From assembly GCA_934437985.1 (NCBI GenBank), contig CAKSBI010000004.1, positions 21,717-85,716 of the forward strand: a DNA stretch of 64,000 nucleotides, written 5' to 3'. The stretch is from an uncultured Lachnospiraceae bacterium (lineage in GTDB: Bacteria > Bacillota > Clostridia > Lachnospirales > Lachnospiraceae). Shown one piece after another: positions 9,090 to 18,110 of the stretch; position 1 is the stretch's first letter, and every line of letters begins with the position of its first letter. Made by a program: the position numbers and the translations under genes. Under the pieces are notes generated by a model, which had not been told where the DNA came from, ran no database searches, and worked only from the letters and a program-made list of their open reading frames with translations.

Positions 9090-10034
9090 TTATTCAGCCA
9101 TGAAAGCCTTAACCTTAGCGTAGATACTATCTGCGTCAAGACCATACTTCTTAATAAGCTCAACAGCCGGACCAGACTCACCAAATGTATCCATAACACC
9201 AATCTTAAGAGTCTTAGTAGGACACTTCTCTGAAAGAACGTCACATACCGCACTTCCAAGTCCGCCAATTACCGAATGCTCTTCAACCGTTACAACCCTG
9301 CCTGTCTCTTTTGCCGATGCAATTACAAGCTCCTCATCAAGCGGTTTGATTGTATGGATGTTGATAACTTTGGCATCAATTCCATCCTCAGCGAGCTTCT
9401 TAGCTGCCTCAAGAGTCTCAGCAACTTCAAGTCCTGAAGCAATAAGAGTAACATCTTTACCTTCGCGCAGAACGATACCCTTACCGATCTCAAACTTATA
9501 ATCATCATTATCATTAATTACAGGTACTGCAAGACGTCCAAATCTGAGATAACATGGTCCCTCATAATCAAGAACTGCCTTAACTGCTGCCTTAGCCTCT
9601 ACATCATCTGATGGAACGATTACTGTCATTCCAGGTATTGTCCTCATAAGGGCAACATCCTCACAGCACTGATGTGATGCACCATCTTCACCTACAGAGA
9701 TACCTGCATGTGTTGCACCGATCTTAACATTAAGATGCGGATAACCGATTGAATTACGAACCTGCTCAAAAGCACGTCCTGCAGCAAACATAGCGAATGA
9801 ACTCATAAATGGAATCTTGCCTGTTGTAGCAAGTCCTGCAGCAATGCCAGCCATGTTGCATTCTGCAATACCACAATCAATATGTCTCTCCGGGAAAGCC
9901 TTCTTAAATATTCCTGTCTGTGTAGCTCCTGCAAGGTCTGCATCCAGAACTACGAGATCCTTATATTCTGCACCTAACTCTGCAAGTGCATTACCATAAC
10001 TCTGTCTTGTTGCAATCTTCTTTACTTCTGACAC
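9090..10034 (-). CDS. Transketolase, C-terminal subunit
   Basis: This is half of a two-gene transketolase of the type common in Clostridia. It carries the pyrimidine-binding and C-terminal domains (314 residues). Visible landmarks are GIAECNMAGIAAGLATTGKIPF near residue 55, where the TPP-activating glutamate lies, SVGEDGASHQCCEDVALMR near 115, and the C-terminal VEEHSVIGGLGSAV. The start is a GTG at 10034 with AGGTG upstream, and it overlaps the end of the N-terminal subunit gene by 13 bases, so the two are translationally coupled. With the partner it moves two-carbon units between pentose and triose phosphates in the non-oxidative pentose phosphate pathway. Downstream is a hairpin terminator. 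Confidence 0.93.
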   Translation of the reverse strand: MSEVKKIATRQSYGNALAELGAEYKDLVVLDADLAGATQTGIFKKAFPERHIDCGIAECNMAGIAAGLATTGKIPFMSSFAMFAAGRAFEQVRNSIGYPHLNVKIGATHAGISVGEDGASHQCCEDVALMRTIPGMTVIVPSDDVEAKAAVKAVLDYEGPCYLRFGRLAVPVINDNDDYKFEIGKGIVLREGKDVTLIASGLEVAETLEAAKKLAEDGIDAKVINIHTIKPLDEELVIASAKETGRVVTVEEHSVIGGLGSAVCDVLSEKCPTKTLKIGVMDTFGESGPAVELIKKYGLDADSIYAKVKAFMAE

Positions 10035-10858
10035 AATGCTTCACCTACCTTCTTCAAATCTTCCATTGCTGTTGCATATTCTTCATCATTAGGGGCCTTA
10101 CCATGCCATCCGGCCTGATTCTCCATGAATGAAACGCCTTTACCTTTAACTGTCTTAGCTATAATAGCTGTTGGCATCCCCTTAGTCTCTCTTGCTTTTT
10201 TGAATGCAGCATCAATCTCATCAAAATTATGACCATCAATATTGATTACATTAAAGTTAAACGCTTCAAACTTCTTATCGATCGGGTAAGGTGAACATAC
10301 ATCATCAATCTTACCATCAATCTGAAGACCATTATTATCAATGATGACAACAAGGTTATCAAGCTTACGGTGTCCTGCAAACATTGCAGCCTCCCATACC
10401 TGACCTTCCTGAATCTCACCATCACCAAGAAGGGTATATACCCTGTAGTCATCACCTGAAAGCTTAGCTGAAAGAGCCATACCTACAGCACATGAGATAC
10501 CCTGTCCAAGAGAACCTGATGACATATCAACACCAGGAACTTCATTCATATTAGGATGTCCCTGGAGATATGAACCTGTATGACGAAGTGTTGTAAGATC
10601 CTCAACAGGGAAATAACCTCTGTTAGCAAGTGTTGAATAATAACCCGGAGCTGTATGTCCCTTTGATAATACAAATCTGTCCCTGTCCTTTTTACGAGGC
10701 TCCTTCGGATCAATATTCATCTCTTCAAAATACAGATATGTGTAAATATCTGCTGCTGAAAGAGATCCGCCCGGATGACCGGACTTTGCACTGTGAACAG
10801 CTGTTACAATGCCTTTACGGACTTCATTTGCCGTCTTCATTAATTCTAACTTATCCAT
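10022..10858 (-). CDS. Transketolase, N-terminal (TPP-binding) subunit
   Basis: The 278-residue product matches the first domain of transketolase. Landmarks are SAKSGHPGGSLSAADI near residue 25, SKGHTAPGYY near 68, GSLGQGISCAVGMALSAK near 118, and the TPP/metal motif LGDGEIQEGQVWEAA...NNGL near 145-177. The start at 10858 has AAAGGTG close upstream. The gene follows araD with a 57-base gap and overlaps the C-terminal subunit gene, making an operon for entry of pentose phosphates into central metabolism. A split transketolase next to araD suggests a dedicated pentose-induced copy rather than the only one in the cell, though that is inference. Confidence 0.93.
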   Translation of the reverse strand: MDKLELMKTANEVRKGIVTAVHSAKSGHPGGSLSAADIYTYLYFEEMNIDPKEPRKKDRDRFVLSKGHTAPGYYSTLANRGYFPVEDLTTLRHTGSYLQGHPNMNEVPGVDMSSGSLGQGISCAVGMALSAKLSGDDYRVYTLLGDGEIQEGQVWEAAMFAGHRKLDNLVVIIDNNGLQIDGKIDDVCSPYPIDKKFEAFNFNVINIDGHNFDEIDAAFKKARETKGMPTAIIAKTVKGKGVSFMENQAGWHGKAPNDEEYATAMEDLKKVGEALCQK

Positions 10859-10915
10859 CTTATATCACCTTTCATTAATAATTATATAATAATCCATAAC
10901 GCCACTAATCCCGGA

Positions 10916-11614
10916 TCAGTGTTCTCCGCCCTGTCCATAGTAAGCGTTAGGACCATGCTTTCTATAATAGTGCTTGTCCATTATATACTGTGGGGCACGT
11001 TCTACACCAGGATTAATTCCATATGTAATATATGCCATCTCAGCAACCTTTTCCATAACTACAGAATTATAAACTGCATCTGCCGGATTCTTACCCCATG
11101 CAAACGGTCCATGGTTCTTACATACAACACCCGGAACTGCCATAGGGTCCATTCCCTCAAATGTCTCTATAATAACATTACCTGTGTTAACTTCATATGC
11201 ATCCTTAACTTCTTCAGCAGTAAGGCTTCTTGTACACGGAATATCCCCAAAGAAATAATCGGCGTGCGTTGTTCCCAGTGCAGTAATCGGCTTACCTGCC
11301 TGTGCAAATGCAACCGCATGTGTTGAATGAGTATGGACAATACCACCCATCTGCCCATATTCCTTATAAAGAACAATGTGGGTAGGAGTATCAGATGATG
11401 GACGCAGCTTTCCCTCAACCACATTACCATTAAGATCGACCACTACCATATCTTCAGGTCTCATGGCATCATAGTCAACGCCGCTTGGCTTAATAACCAC
11501 AAGCCCCTTATCCCTGTCTATACCACTTACATTACCCCAGGTATAGATAACCATGCCCTTTTTCCAAAGATCCATATTAGCTTCATAGACTTTTTCTTTT
11601 AATTCTGATAACAT
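10916..11614 (-). CDS. araD: L-ribulose-5-phosphate 4-epimerase
   Basis: This class II aldolase-fold enzyme converts L-ribulose 5-phosphate to D-xylulose 5-phosphate, the last dedicated step of L-arabinose breakdown. It is 232 residues from the ATG at 11614. Seen are [22 protein letters not shown] near residue 25, the zinc-ligand region [14 protein letters not shown] near 95, THADYF near 115, and [10 protein letters not shown] near 170. The longer frame from 11668 would start almost at the mRNA end predicted from the promoter at 11677-11705, so the shorter start is preferred. The ribosome site is not ideal (AAAGGA about 16 bases away). The product feeds straight into the transketolase encoded next. 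UlaF/SgbE-type paralogues act on the same substrate. Confidence 0.88.
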   Translation of the reverse strand: MLSELKEKVYEANMDLWKKGMVIYTWGNVSGIDRDKGLVVIKPSGVDYDAMRPEDMVVVDLNGNVVEGKLRPSSDTPTHIVLYKEYGQMGGIVHTHSTHAVAFAQAGKPITALGTTHADYFFGDIPCTRSLTAEEVKDAYEVNTGNVIIETFEGMDPMAVPGVVCKNHGPFAWGKNPADAVYNSVVMEKVAEMAYITYGINPGVERAPQYIMDKHYYRKHGPNAYYGQGGEH

Positions 11615-11676
11615 AATAACTTTGTAACATTCCTTTCTGTTAAATATATTGTGAAATACTGTTAACATGATATAAC

Positions 11677-11705
11677 ATTATAACAAGTAACCGATTCTTT
11701 AACAA
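11677..11705 (-). promoter_or_regulatory. Promoter of the araD-transketolase operon
   Basis: On the minus strand TTGTTA and TATAAT are separated by exactly 17 bases, giving a predicted start of transcription near 11670 and a leader of about 56 bases before araD. No palindromic operator or CRE box was clear around it. Confidence 0.7.
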
Positions 11706-11712
11706 GTACTTT

Positions 11713-13494
11713 TTATCTGAACCAGAAGTTCTTCATGGAATTCTTTACTACTGCACCTGCAGGAAGGGTATACGTTATAAGAACGCTTCCATCTCTCCCA
11801 TATTCTGCAAACGAATTATTTTTACCCTGGCAGACAACATAATTACCATCTGTATTATACACACTGCCTCCTTTTTCGTTCTGCAGCACCTTCATGTCAG
11901 ACACCAGACAATACGTCATGTCATCCTGGTTCACCAGATATTTACGCACCGATGTATTGCCGTTATTATTATTCATGGTACCTATATAATATCTGACAGC
12001 AGCGTCGGTATTGCCTGTATCATCTGCACCGGCTGCGACCGGTTCATACATAAGTCCTGCATTACCCACCATATCATCAAATGGTTCCACCCCGGCTTCA
12101 TCCTCAAGAATGTTCTTTCTTTCCGTATCTGCTCCATTAATATTACCGGTGCCATTTGTATTACCTGACACGTCAGTACCGGAGCTGTCAGTATCAGAGC
12201 CATCTGACATATCCTCTACTGCCTGCTTTTCCAGCAGCTTATTCTTATAGCCTTTTATGTTCCAGCGGTCCTTACTTCCAATAATGTATCCAACTGTAGG
12301 ATTGGCACTCATAATATTATCCAGTTTGATAATTGATGATGTGTTTTCCGAATTAATAATAAGGTCATTGTTGTTAATATATTCAATTGATTCTATCTCA
12401 ACCATGGAATCACCTGTCCTGTCAAACTGCTTATATGCCTTTTTAAGTATCTTCTTCATATCAGCAGCGACCTTAACCGCACCGCTTTCCATATCAATGT
12501 TCAGTATAATATCATTAACTGACCTGCGCCGGGTATCAGATGCTATGGCAAGTATCTGCCCCCTGGTATTATATATCATTCTGCTGCCAAGCCTGTAATC
12601 CCCAAGCGGATAGGAATCAAGCACCTGCCCTGAACGTGATATTCTTGCGATACCCTCCTCCGAATAGGCAACAAGCATATCTGCATTATTAACACATACA
12701 GGTGTTGAATTCTCTCCAAGCAGCGGAATCTCCCCACGGAGATATCCCGAGTTATCGTACAATGCAATACTCTTCTTTCCTGTTCCGTAACAAAAAAACA
12801 GCCCATTTGATATTTTATCAACATTTTTACCCATATCCGCATTAATATGCGGAGCGTTGCCATAAGCAGACTCAGGAAGACTGATCCGGTATACCTTCGA
12901 CTTAAGATGATTTCCTTTTTCCGATATAAGCTCCATATTAATATAATTGACCGTACCCGGTATCAATCCTGTAATAAGATACTCATGATCGCAATACCCG
13001 CTGCCATCGGAATCATTCATCGTCCTTACAAAATCCGGTACATTTTCATCTTCAACCGTCACAGTATATCTTAGATAACATGGGTCTTTTGTCTGAAAAT
13101 AAAAATACAGAGAACATGTATTAGTTCCAAACGGATTATATGCAATAAGCGGTACATCAAAATCATAAGATTTTTTATCCTGCATCCTTGAAAGCTGGCT
13201 GCGTACCGCACCCGATACTGACGTATTATATACATTGGCAGGGTCAGCCGTATCAAATAACAATACATTTACATTATCACCTGTAATATTCAGGTCAGTA
13301 TACTTCGTCTGGGTATTAAATCTTTTAAAATAATGCCCATCCTGAAGTGATACGATTCCAAGCTCTGAATCATCCATCGCCTGCTGTTCCTGTTTTATTA
13401 CGGTGCCATTCTTACCCATAACTAACAGAAACACACCAAAGGCGGTCAGCATCACAAGGCTGACAATAACCGCGATCATTATATTTTTTTTCAA
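11713..13494 (-). CDS. Arylsulfotransferase (ASST)-like membrane-anchored protein, catalytic histidines absent
   Basis: The roughly 593-residue product has one N-terminal membrane segment and an extracellular beta-rich body. The first part (YNPFGTNTCSLYFYF, then a small beta domain to about residue 200) matches the ASST N-terminal domain. The beta-propeller that follows has NNDLIINSENTSSIIKLD, corresponding to the family's SIDYDxxDxSxIVSSR...IIKI block. In active AssT this region and the rest of the propeller supply essential histidines; here everything after about residue 225 contains no histidine. A Ser/Asp/Asn-rich insert occupies roughly residues 430-470. It is therefore probably a non-enzymatic relative. 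The TTG at 13494 has GGAG at good spacing; a GTG at 13503 is the alternative. It follows the M15 peptidase gene by 56 bases. Confidence 0.65.
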   Translation of the reverse strand: MKKNIMIAVIVSLVMLTAFGVFLLVMGKNGTVIKQEQQAMDDSELGIVSLQDGHYFKRFNTQTKYTDLNITGDNVNVLLFDTADPANVYNTSVSGAVRSQLSRMQDKKSYDFDVPLIAYNPFGTNTCSLYFYFQTKDPCYLRYTVTVEDENVPDFVRTMNDSDGSGYCDHEYLITGLIPGTVNYINMELISEKGNHLKSKVYRISLPESAYGNAPHINADMGKNVDKISNGLFFCYGTGKKSIALYDNSGYLRGEIPLLGENSTPVCVNNADMLVAYSEEGIARISRSGQVLDSYPLGDYRLGSRMIYNTRGQILAIASDTRRRSVNDIILNIDMESGAVKVAADMKKILKKAYKQFDRTGDSMVEIESIEYINNNDLIINSENTSSIIKLDNIMSANPTVGYIIGSKDRWNIKGYKNKLLEKQAVEDMSDGSDTDSSGTDVSGNTNGTGNINGADTERKNILEDEAGVEPFDDMVGNAGLMYEPVAAGADDTGNTDAAVRYYIGTMNNNNGNTSVRKYLVNQDDMTYCLVSDMKVLQNEKGGSVYNTDGNYVVCQGKNNSFAEYGRDGSVLITYTLPAGAVVKNSMKNFWFR

Positions 13495-13550
13495 ATAAAT
13501 CACTCTCCATTAATCAAACGTAGTTAAATCCAAATATATGCCGGTTTCCC

Positions 13551-14291
13551 TTACCAAGAATATTTCCCGCTGTTTTTATACTTCTTCGGGACTTTATAAA
13601 AATGCTGGTAATCTTTCATATTATGCCAGTCACCACCCCAGGAAAAACCGTGGGACTTAAATATCTTATAGACCCTGTCATTTTTATGGATCATAATTTT
13701 CTTATAGCTTCCTTTACATAATTTTACATTACGTTCCCTGTAAACCTTTCCATTGGCAGGCAGTATTCCGTGGGCACCTCCTACGCATGGGTTGACCCTG
13801 GGATTAATATCAATCGCAAGCCCCAGTGCATGCATTGAAAGATTTGATGAACCTGCAATCTTACGATAATTAAAACATGATGTATTATCTGCCTCCATTG
13901 ACAGATTATCATCTGCATCATATCCGTCAATAAGCTCCATCCTTCTTATAGGATACCGTATCTCGTACAGCTCATAAAAAACCTCAACAACATCCTGTGC
14001 GATAAGCCTGTTAACGATAAGCTCCCCTTCTTTTTCTTTACCTTTGTAATTATAATACTTTACTTTAACATATCTGAGATCATCAAGAGAAATATCACTG
14101 TTCTTTTTGTATGACCTGCCATTAATCCTCTTTTTAATCCCGGAGTTAATCTTAGAATAACTGAAGCCATCCTCATATTCAACAGCATTATCCGCAGCTG
14201 ATACCGTATGCTCCGAGATAAATGCAGCTATGAATATTATAACGATAAATGTATATGTGATACTCTTACATGCAGCTTTTTTATAATTCAT
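13551..14291 (-). CDS. Secreted M15 family (VanY/D-Ala-D-Ala carboxypeptidase-like) metallopeptidase
   Basis: The 246-residue product has a signal or anchor segment (TYTFIVIIFIAAFISEHTV, residues 12-30) and the M15 zinc site. SMHALGLAIDI supplies His and Asp, and WGGDWHNMKDYQHF supplies the second histidine pair with the general base. The RRMELIDGYDADDNLSMEADNTSCFNYR stretch, of which the first part is typical, marks the M15_4 subgroup. Such enzymes trim peptide stems of peptidoglycan or act as endolysin-like peptidases. The ATG at 14291 has AAGGCGG upstream. It shares strand and spacing with the ASST-like gene downstream, so the two are probably one transcript. It is divergent from the hybrid kinase gene. 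Confidence 0.83.
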   Translation of the reverse strand: MNYKKAACKSITYTFIVIIFIAAFISEHTVSAADNAVEYEDGFSYSKINSGIKKRINGRSYKKNSDISLDDLRYVKVKYYNYKGKEKEGELIVNRLIAQDVVEVFYELYEIRYPIRRMELIDGYDADDNLSMEADNTSCFNYRKIAGSSNLSMHALGLAIDINPRVNPCVGGAHGILPANGKVYRERNVKLCKGSYKKIMIHKNDRVYKIFKSHGFSWGGDWHNMKDYQHFYKVPKKYKNSGKYSW

Positions 14292-14372
14292 CAAACAAAT
14301 CCGCCTTTCATAGTTAATATGGATATCTATGCTCTTATTATATTAATAATCTTCAAATAATTCCAGCCATAA

Positions 14373-14402
14373 TTGATAAATAAATCAAATTCATGTTATA
14401 AT
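14373..14402 (+). promoter_or_regulatory. Promoter of the hybrid histidine kinase gene
   Basis: TTGATA (14373-14378) and TATAAT (14397-14402) are separated by 18 bases, which places the transcription start near 14409, about 45 bases before the ATG at 14455. Confidence 0.6.
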
Positions 14403-14454
14403 CAGGTATGTGTACCGGACAGCTCCGGTGACCAATAACTGTGGGGTGAACTTC

Positions 14455-17301
14455 ATGAGCAGAATAAAAGACACAAAATCCATCCGTATACTTCACTTTC
14501 TGGTTGCAGCAGGTCTTATCCTGACTATAGCACTGGCTGTAAAAGGCTACGGATATATCAATAATTCATTCAATACCCGGGCTGATACTTCCGCCAGGGA
14601 TAACCTTGAAGACTTTTCTACATATATATCGGATACTCTTACACAAAAACTTACCGGTTATTATGATGTTCTTCTTACTATTGCATCAGCTGTTGACAAC
14701 ATTGAATCAGACGATGCCAGGTATGACTATATCAAAGAAGCATCCCTTAAGCTTACTTCAACAAGTTTTGGAATGACTGACTCTGATGGTTATCTTACCA
14801 TCATGAATTCTGACATATATGAAGATGTAAGTAATTCTGACTTTTATATACAGACAATGAAAGGAATGTCACACATCGGATTACATACATTTACTGTCAA
14901 TGGAGTCTCTAAAAGATACATCATGTACTGCGTCCCTGTAAGCAGCTACAATGCAGACAGGCCGGACAGTCTTATCTGCCAGCTTGTTGACCCTGAAGAC
15001 CTGCTTACCGGTATCAATATCAACCCTCACGCTTTCCAGATTATGTTATGTGAGTCAGATAACAGCGTGATAGCTGGCTCTGAATTTGATGAAGATAATA
15101 ACACAAAACCCCTGTATCAGCTTGTCAATAATGTAATCTCCCAATCAGACTTCACTCCGATTAACAGTATTGGCGACAAAGCTTTTACACAATATAACAA
15201 CGGAACAGATACACAATATATTATGAAAACAACTGATATATACAGGAACTGGGTCGTATATATCAGCATTAACAGATCCCTTTTTGAAATCAATACCTCA
15301 CAGTATGTAACAAGTATGCTGATTTTTACTATTCTTATCTTCACCGCCATTGCAATTGAACTGATAGTCTTATTCCAGCCTGCCATCATTAACATAAGCA
15401 GGAAAAGGGTCAGGGAAACACAAAATCTGTTCATTGCAAATATGAGCCATGAATTACGTACCCCGCTTAATACAATTATAGGAATCAGTGAGATTCTGTC
15501 ACGCTCTGAGCTTACCGAGGGACAGGCACGCGAGGTATTCTATATTACAGATGCCGGCAAGAATCTGCTGTCCATGATAAATGATGTCCTTGATTATTCC
15601 AAGCTCCGGTCCGAGCGCTTTGAGCTTGTTACCGAAGAGTACAGCCTTGAGTCGCTTATATATGACATTACGACTGTCGCAACCATCAGGCTTGACGAAA
15701 AACCTGTAGAGTTCATGATATATATATCATCATATGTACCCGGGTATGTTATCGGTGACATGGCAAGAGTCCGCCAGATAATTAACAACATTATCAGCAA
15801 TGCGGTAAAATATACACAGACCGGAAGCATAACTCTTATCATTGACTGTGAACGTACCGATACCGGCCATTCCGGCAGCATCAGGCTTATCTTCAAGATA
15901 AAAGACACGGGAATAGGCATCAAAAAGGAAAACATTCCTTCAATTTTTGAAAGTTATACACGTTTTGATTCCAAAATCAACAAGAATATTGAAGGTACCG
16001 GGCTTGGGCTGGGCATTGCCAGACAATTTGCAATACTGATGGATGGAGATATAACTGTAGAATCCGAATATGGCAAGGGGTCTGAATTTACAATATGTAT
16101 TACACAGTCAGTTGACAATATATCCAATACTGAGCCACTGCTTCCTGAATACAATAATGAATCAGGGGATGGAATCCTTATTCTTGAAAAGTCCCCACTG
16201 ATGCAGGCATATTACACCTCCTGCCTTGATGACCTTATGGTCAATTACCGTATTACTGATGATAATTATGAATTCAGCTCATTAATGTCAGAGGGGGCTT
16301 TCAATTATATACTTGCAGACAGCAATACAATACAGATGATCCAGGAAGAAATGGATGATACTGACATGAACCTCATCTCACTCATCCACAACAGCGCTGA
16401 AACGATCCATGTAAGGGATACCCTGTTAATTCCACTCTTCCCGCTTCAAATACGCTCATACCTGACAGGAAGAAAACAATTCCTTAAGAGGAATAACACA
16501 TGGAATTCCCTTATTATATACCCTATGCCTGAAAAAAATATACTCATTACGGATGACAACAGTATGAACCTGCAGGTTGCCCTTGGTATCATGGAGCCTT
16601 ACAAGATGAACATAGATCTTGCCGAATCAGGGGAAAAAGCTATTGAAATGTGCGCATTAAAACAGTATGACCTTATATTTATGGATTACATGATGCCTGA
16701 AATTGACGGAGAAACCGCAATGAATGAGATCAGGAGACTGTATCCTTCATACAAGGCAACACCAATAATAGCTCTTACTGCCAATGCAGCTACAGGAGCA
16801 AGGCAGATGTTCATTGATATGGGCTTTGACGACTTCATCCCAAAGCCACTTGAAACAGTTCCTCTTCATGAGCTTTTATACAAATGGCTGAAACCCGAAA
16901 ATACAAGCGAAGCGGTTGAACTGACAAAGGAAACCCCTGTTCTTGATGAAAAATACAATGAATCTACCTGCATTAATTTCAAGGAGGGTCTTGCAAGAAT
17001 AGGTTCAATGCCAATATACCTGAATACACTAAGGAACTTTTGCGACACTATCCCCAAAAAGACAGAAAGTATCAAAAAATCATTTCCTGATGATATGCAG
17101 ACCTTCATTATTGAGGTTCACGGCCTGAAAGGTATTGCAGCAATTATATCCGCAAATGAACTTACCAACCAGTCATTTGAGCTCGAAATGATGGGTAAAA
17201 GCGAAAATATCGACAGTATACAGTTATTGTTGCCTGATTTTTTCAAATATATGCAGAAAGTGAAACTCTGCGCCGAAAACTTTATTGAAGAACATGCGTA
17301 G
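14455..17301 (+). CDS. Hybrid sensor histidine kinase with receiver and Hpt domains
   Basis: The protein is about 948 residues from the ATG at 14455, chosen for the GGGGTG site; a GTG at 14410 is less likely. Order of parts: membrane helix (about 10-30), extracellular Cache-like sensor (35-290), second helix (295-325), and HisKA with the phospho-accepting His in MSHELRTPLNTIIG (about 340). The HATPase domain follows with NNIISNAVKYTQ, DTGIGIKK and GTGLGLGIAR. Then comes a degenerate receiver-like block (about 560-680, acidic pocket missing). A true receiver follows (ILITDDNSMN, aspartate in LIFMDYMMPEIDG, ALTANA, PKP), and finally an Hpt domain with His in VHGLKG (about 885). It is a full phosphorelay lacking its final response regulator here. 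Neighbours give no target. Confidence 0.9.
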   Translation: MSRIKDTKSIRILHFLVAAGLILTIALAVKGYGYINNSFNTRADTSARDNLEDFSTYISDTLTQKLTGYYDVLLTIASAVDNIESDDARYDYIKEASLKLTSTSFGMTDSDGYLTIMNSDIYEDVSNSDFYIQTMKGMSHIGLHTFTVNGVSKRYIMYCVPVSSYNADRPDSLICQLVDPEDLLTGININPHAFQIMLCESDNSVIAGSEFDEDNNTKPLYQLVNNVISQSDFTPINSIGDKAFTQYNNGTDTQYIMKTTDIYRNWVVYISINRSLFEINTSQYVTSMLIFTILIFTAIAIELIVLFQPAIINISRKRVRETQNLFIANMSHELRTPLNTIIGISEILSRSELTEGQAREVFYITDAGKNLLSMINDVLDYSKLRSERFELVTEEYSLESLIYDITTVATIRLDEKPVEFMIYISSYVPGYVIGDMARVRQIINNIISNAVKYTQTGSITLIIDCERTDTGHSGSIRLIFKIKDTGIGIKKENIPSIFESYTRFDSKINKNIEGTGLGLGIARQFAILMDGDITVESEYGKGSEFTICITQSVDNISNTEPLLPEYNNESGDGILILEKSPLMQAYYTSCLDDLMVNYRITDDNYEFSSLMSEGAFNYILADSNTIQMIQEEMDDTDMNLISLIHNSAETIHVRDTLLIPLFPLQIRSYLTGRKQFLKRNNTWNSLIIYPMPEKNILITDDNSMNLQVALGIMEPYKMNIDLAESGEKAIEMCALKQYDLIFMDYMMPEIDGETAMNEIRRLYPSYKATPIIALTANAATGARQMFIDMGFDDFIPKPLETVPLHELLYKWLKPENTSEAVELTKETPVLDEKYNESTCINFKEGLARIGSMPIYLNTLRNFCDTIPKKTESIKKSFPDDMQTFIIEVHGLKGIAAIISANELTNQSFELEMMGKSENIDSIQLLLPDFFKYMQKVKLCAENFIEEHA

Positions 17302-17322
17302 ATTAAATTCCACAAAGAACAA

Positions 17323-17991
17323 TTATATCTGTCCTTCCCGGATATAGTCTTCAGAATTATACTTTTTATTATTCAGGTAATGCCTGCATCTGAACATTCT
17401 GTCAAGACAGAATGCCATAAATCCGGCACGCGCAGCCATATACACTATGATTATCCAGTCCGCAAGACCGACAAGTACAATAAAGTACAAAAACGCCTGG
17501 CAAAGCGCTGAACCGATCCACCCAAACTTCATCAGTACCGTATCCCTTTCGTTAGGCAGGTCACTTGTAGTTCCCGCAATCGTATATATAAGCGTCCTCT
17601 CCATAAATATCTCGGCAATGAGCTGCAGGAATGACAATCCGAGTGCATATACAACAAGCTTATCTGCATCAAAAATCACAGGGCTTATTCTTACAATAAC
17701 GTACAATGCCGCAGTCAGGAGCAGCGGAATATATACTTTAACAAACTTAATATTATACTTTATCAGAAGCGTTGTCCCAATTGCCATAAGTATATATCCA
17801 AGCATATCAGACATTATATCAAGTCTCAATTCCTTTCCCAGCATATTACCTGCAACATATTCCTGTATCACTTCGCCAAGCTGAGGATTATCATGGATAG
17901 TAACATACTCCGGATATTGCAAAAGAGTAATTCCCTGTATGTCTACCGCAGTCAGCACAAACCCCAGCATAATAAAAATTAATCCTGTCAT
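17323..17991 (-). CDS. Polytopic membrane protein of unknown function
   Basis: The 222-residue product has about six hydrophobic segments, at roughly residues 3-22, 60-78, 85-103, 110-128, 150-172 and 178-195. It ends in a basic and polar tail (RCRHYLNNKKYNSED). No motif or family is recognised. It converges with the hybrid kinase gene, 21 bases apart, so it is on a separate transcript. The frame is clean and codon use matches the neighbours, which supports it as a real gene. A role with the kinase is possible but nothing in the sequence shows it. Confidence 0.7.
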   Translation of the reverse strand: MTGLIFIMLGFVLTAVDIQGITLLQYPEYVTIHDNPQLGEVIQEYVAGNMLGKELRLDIMSDMLGYILMAIGTTLLIKYNIKFVKVYIPLLLTAALYVIVRISPVIFDADKLVVYALGLSFLQLIAEIFMERTLIYTIAGTTSDLPNERDTVLMKFGWIGSALCQAFLYFIVLVGLADWIIIVYMAARAGFMAFCLDRMFRCRHYLNNKKYNSEDYIREGQI

Positions 17992-18110
17992 ATTAATCTA
18001 TCCCTTTTTTGTTATATTTTTTATCTTATACAGGATGATAACACGAATTTGTGAATGTTTTTTGTCTTAACAGAATATATTATAACCAAATACATAAAAG
18101 GTGTAATAAT

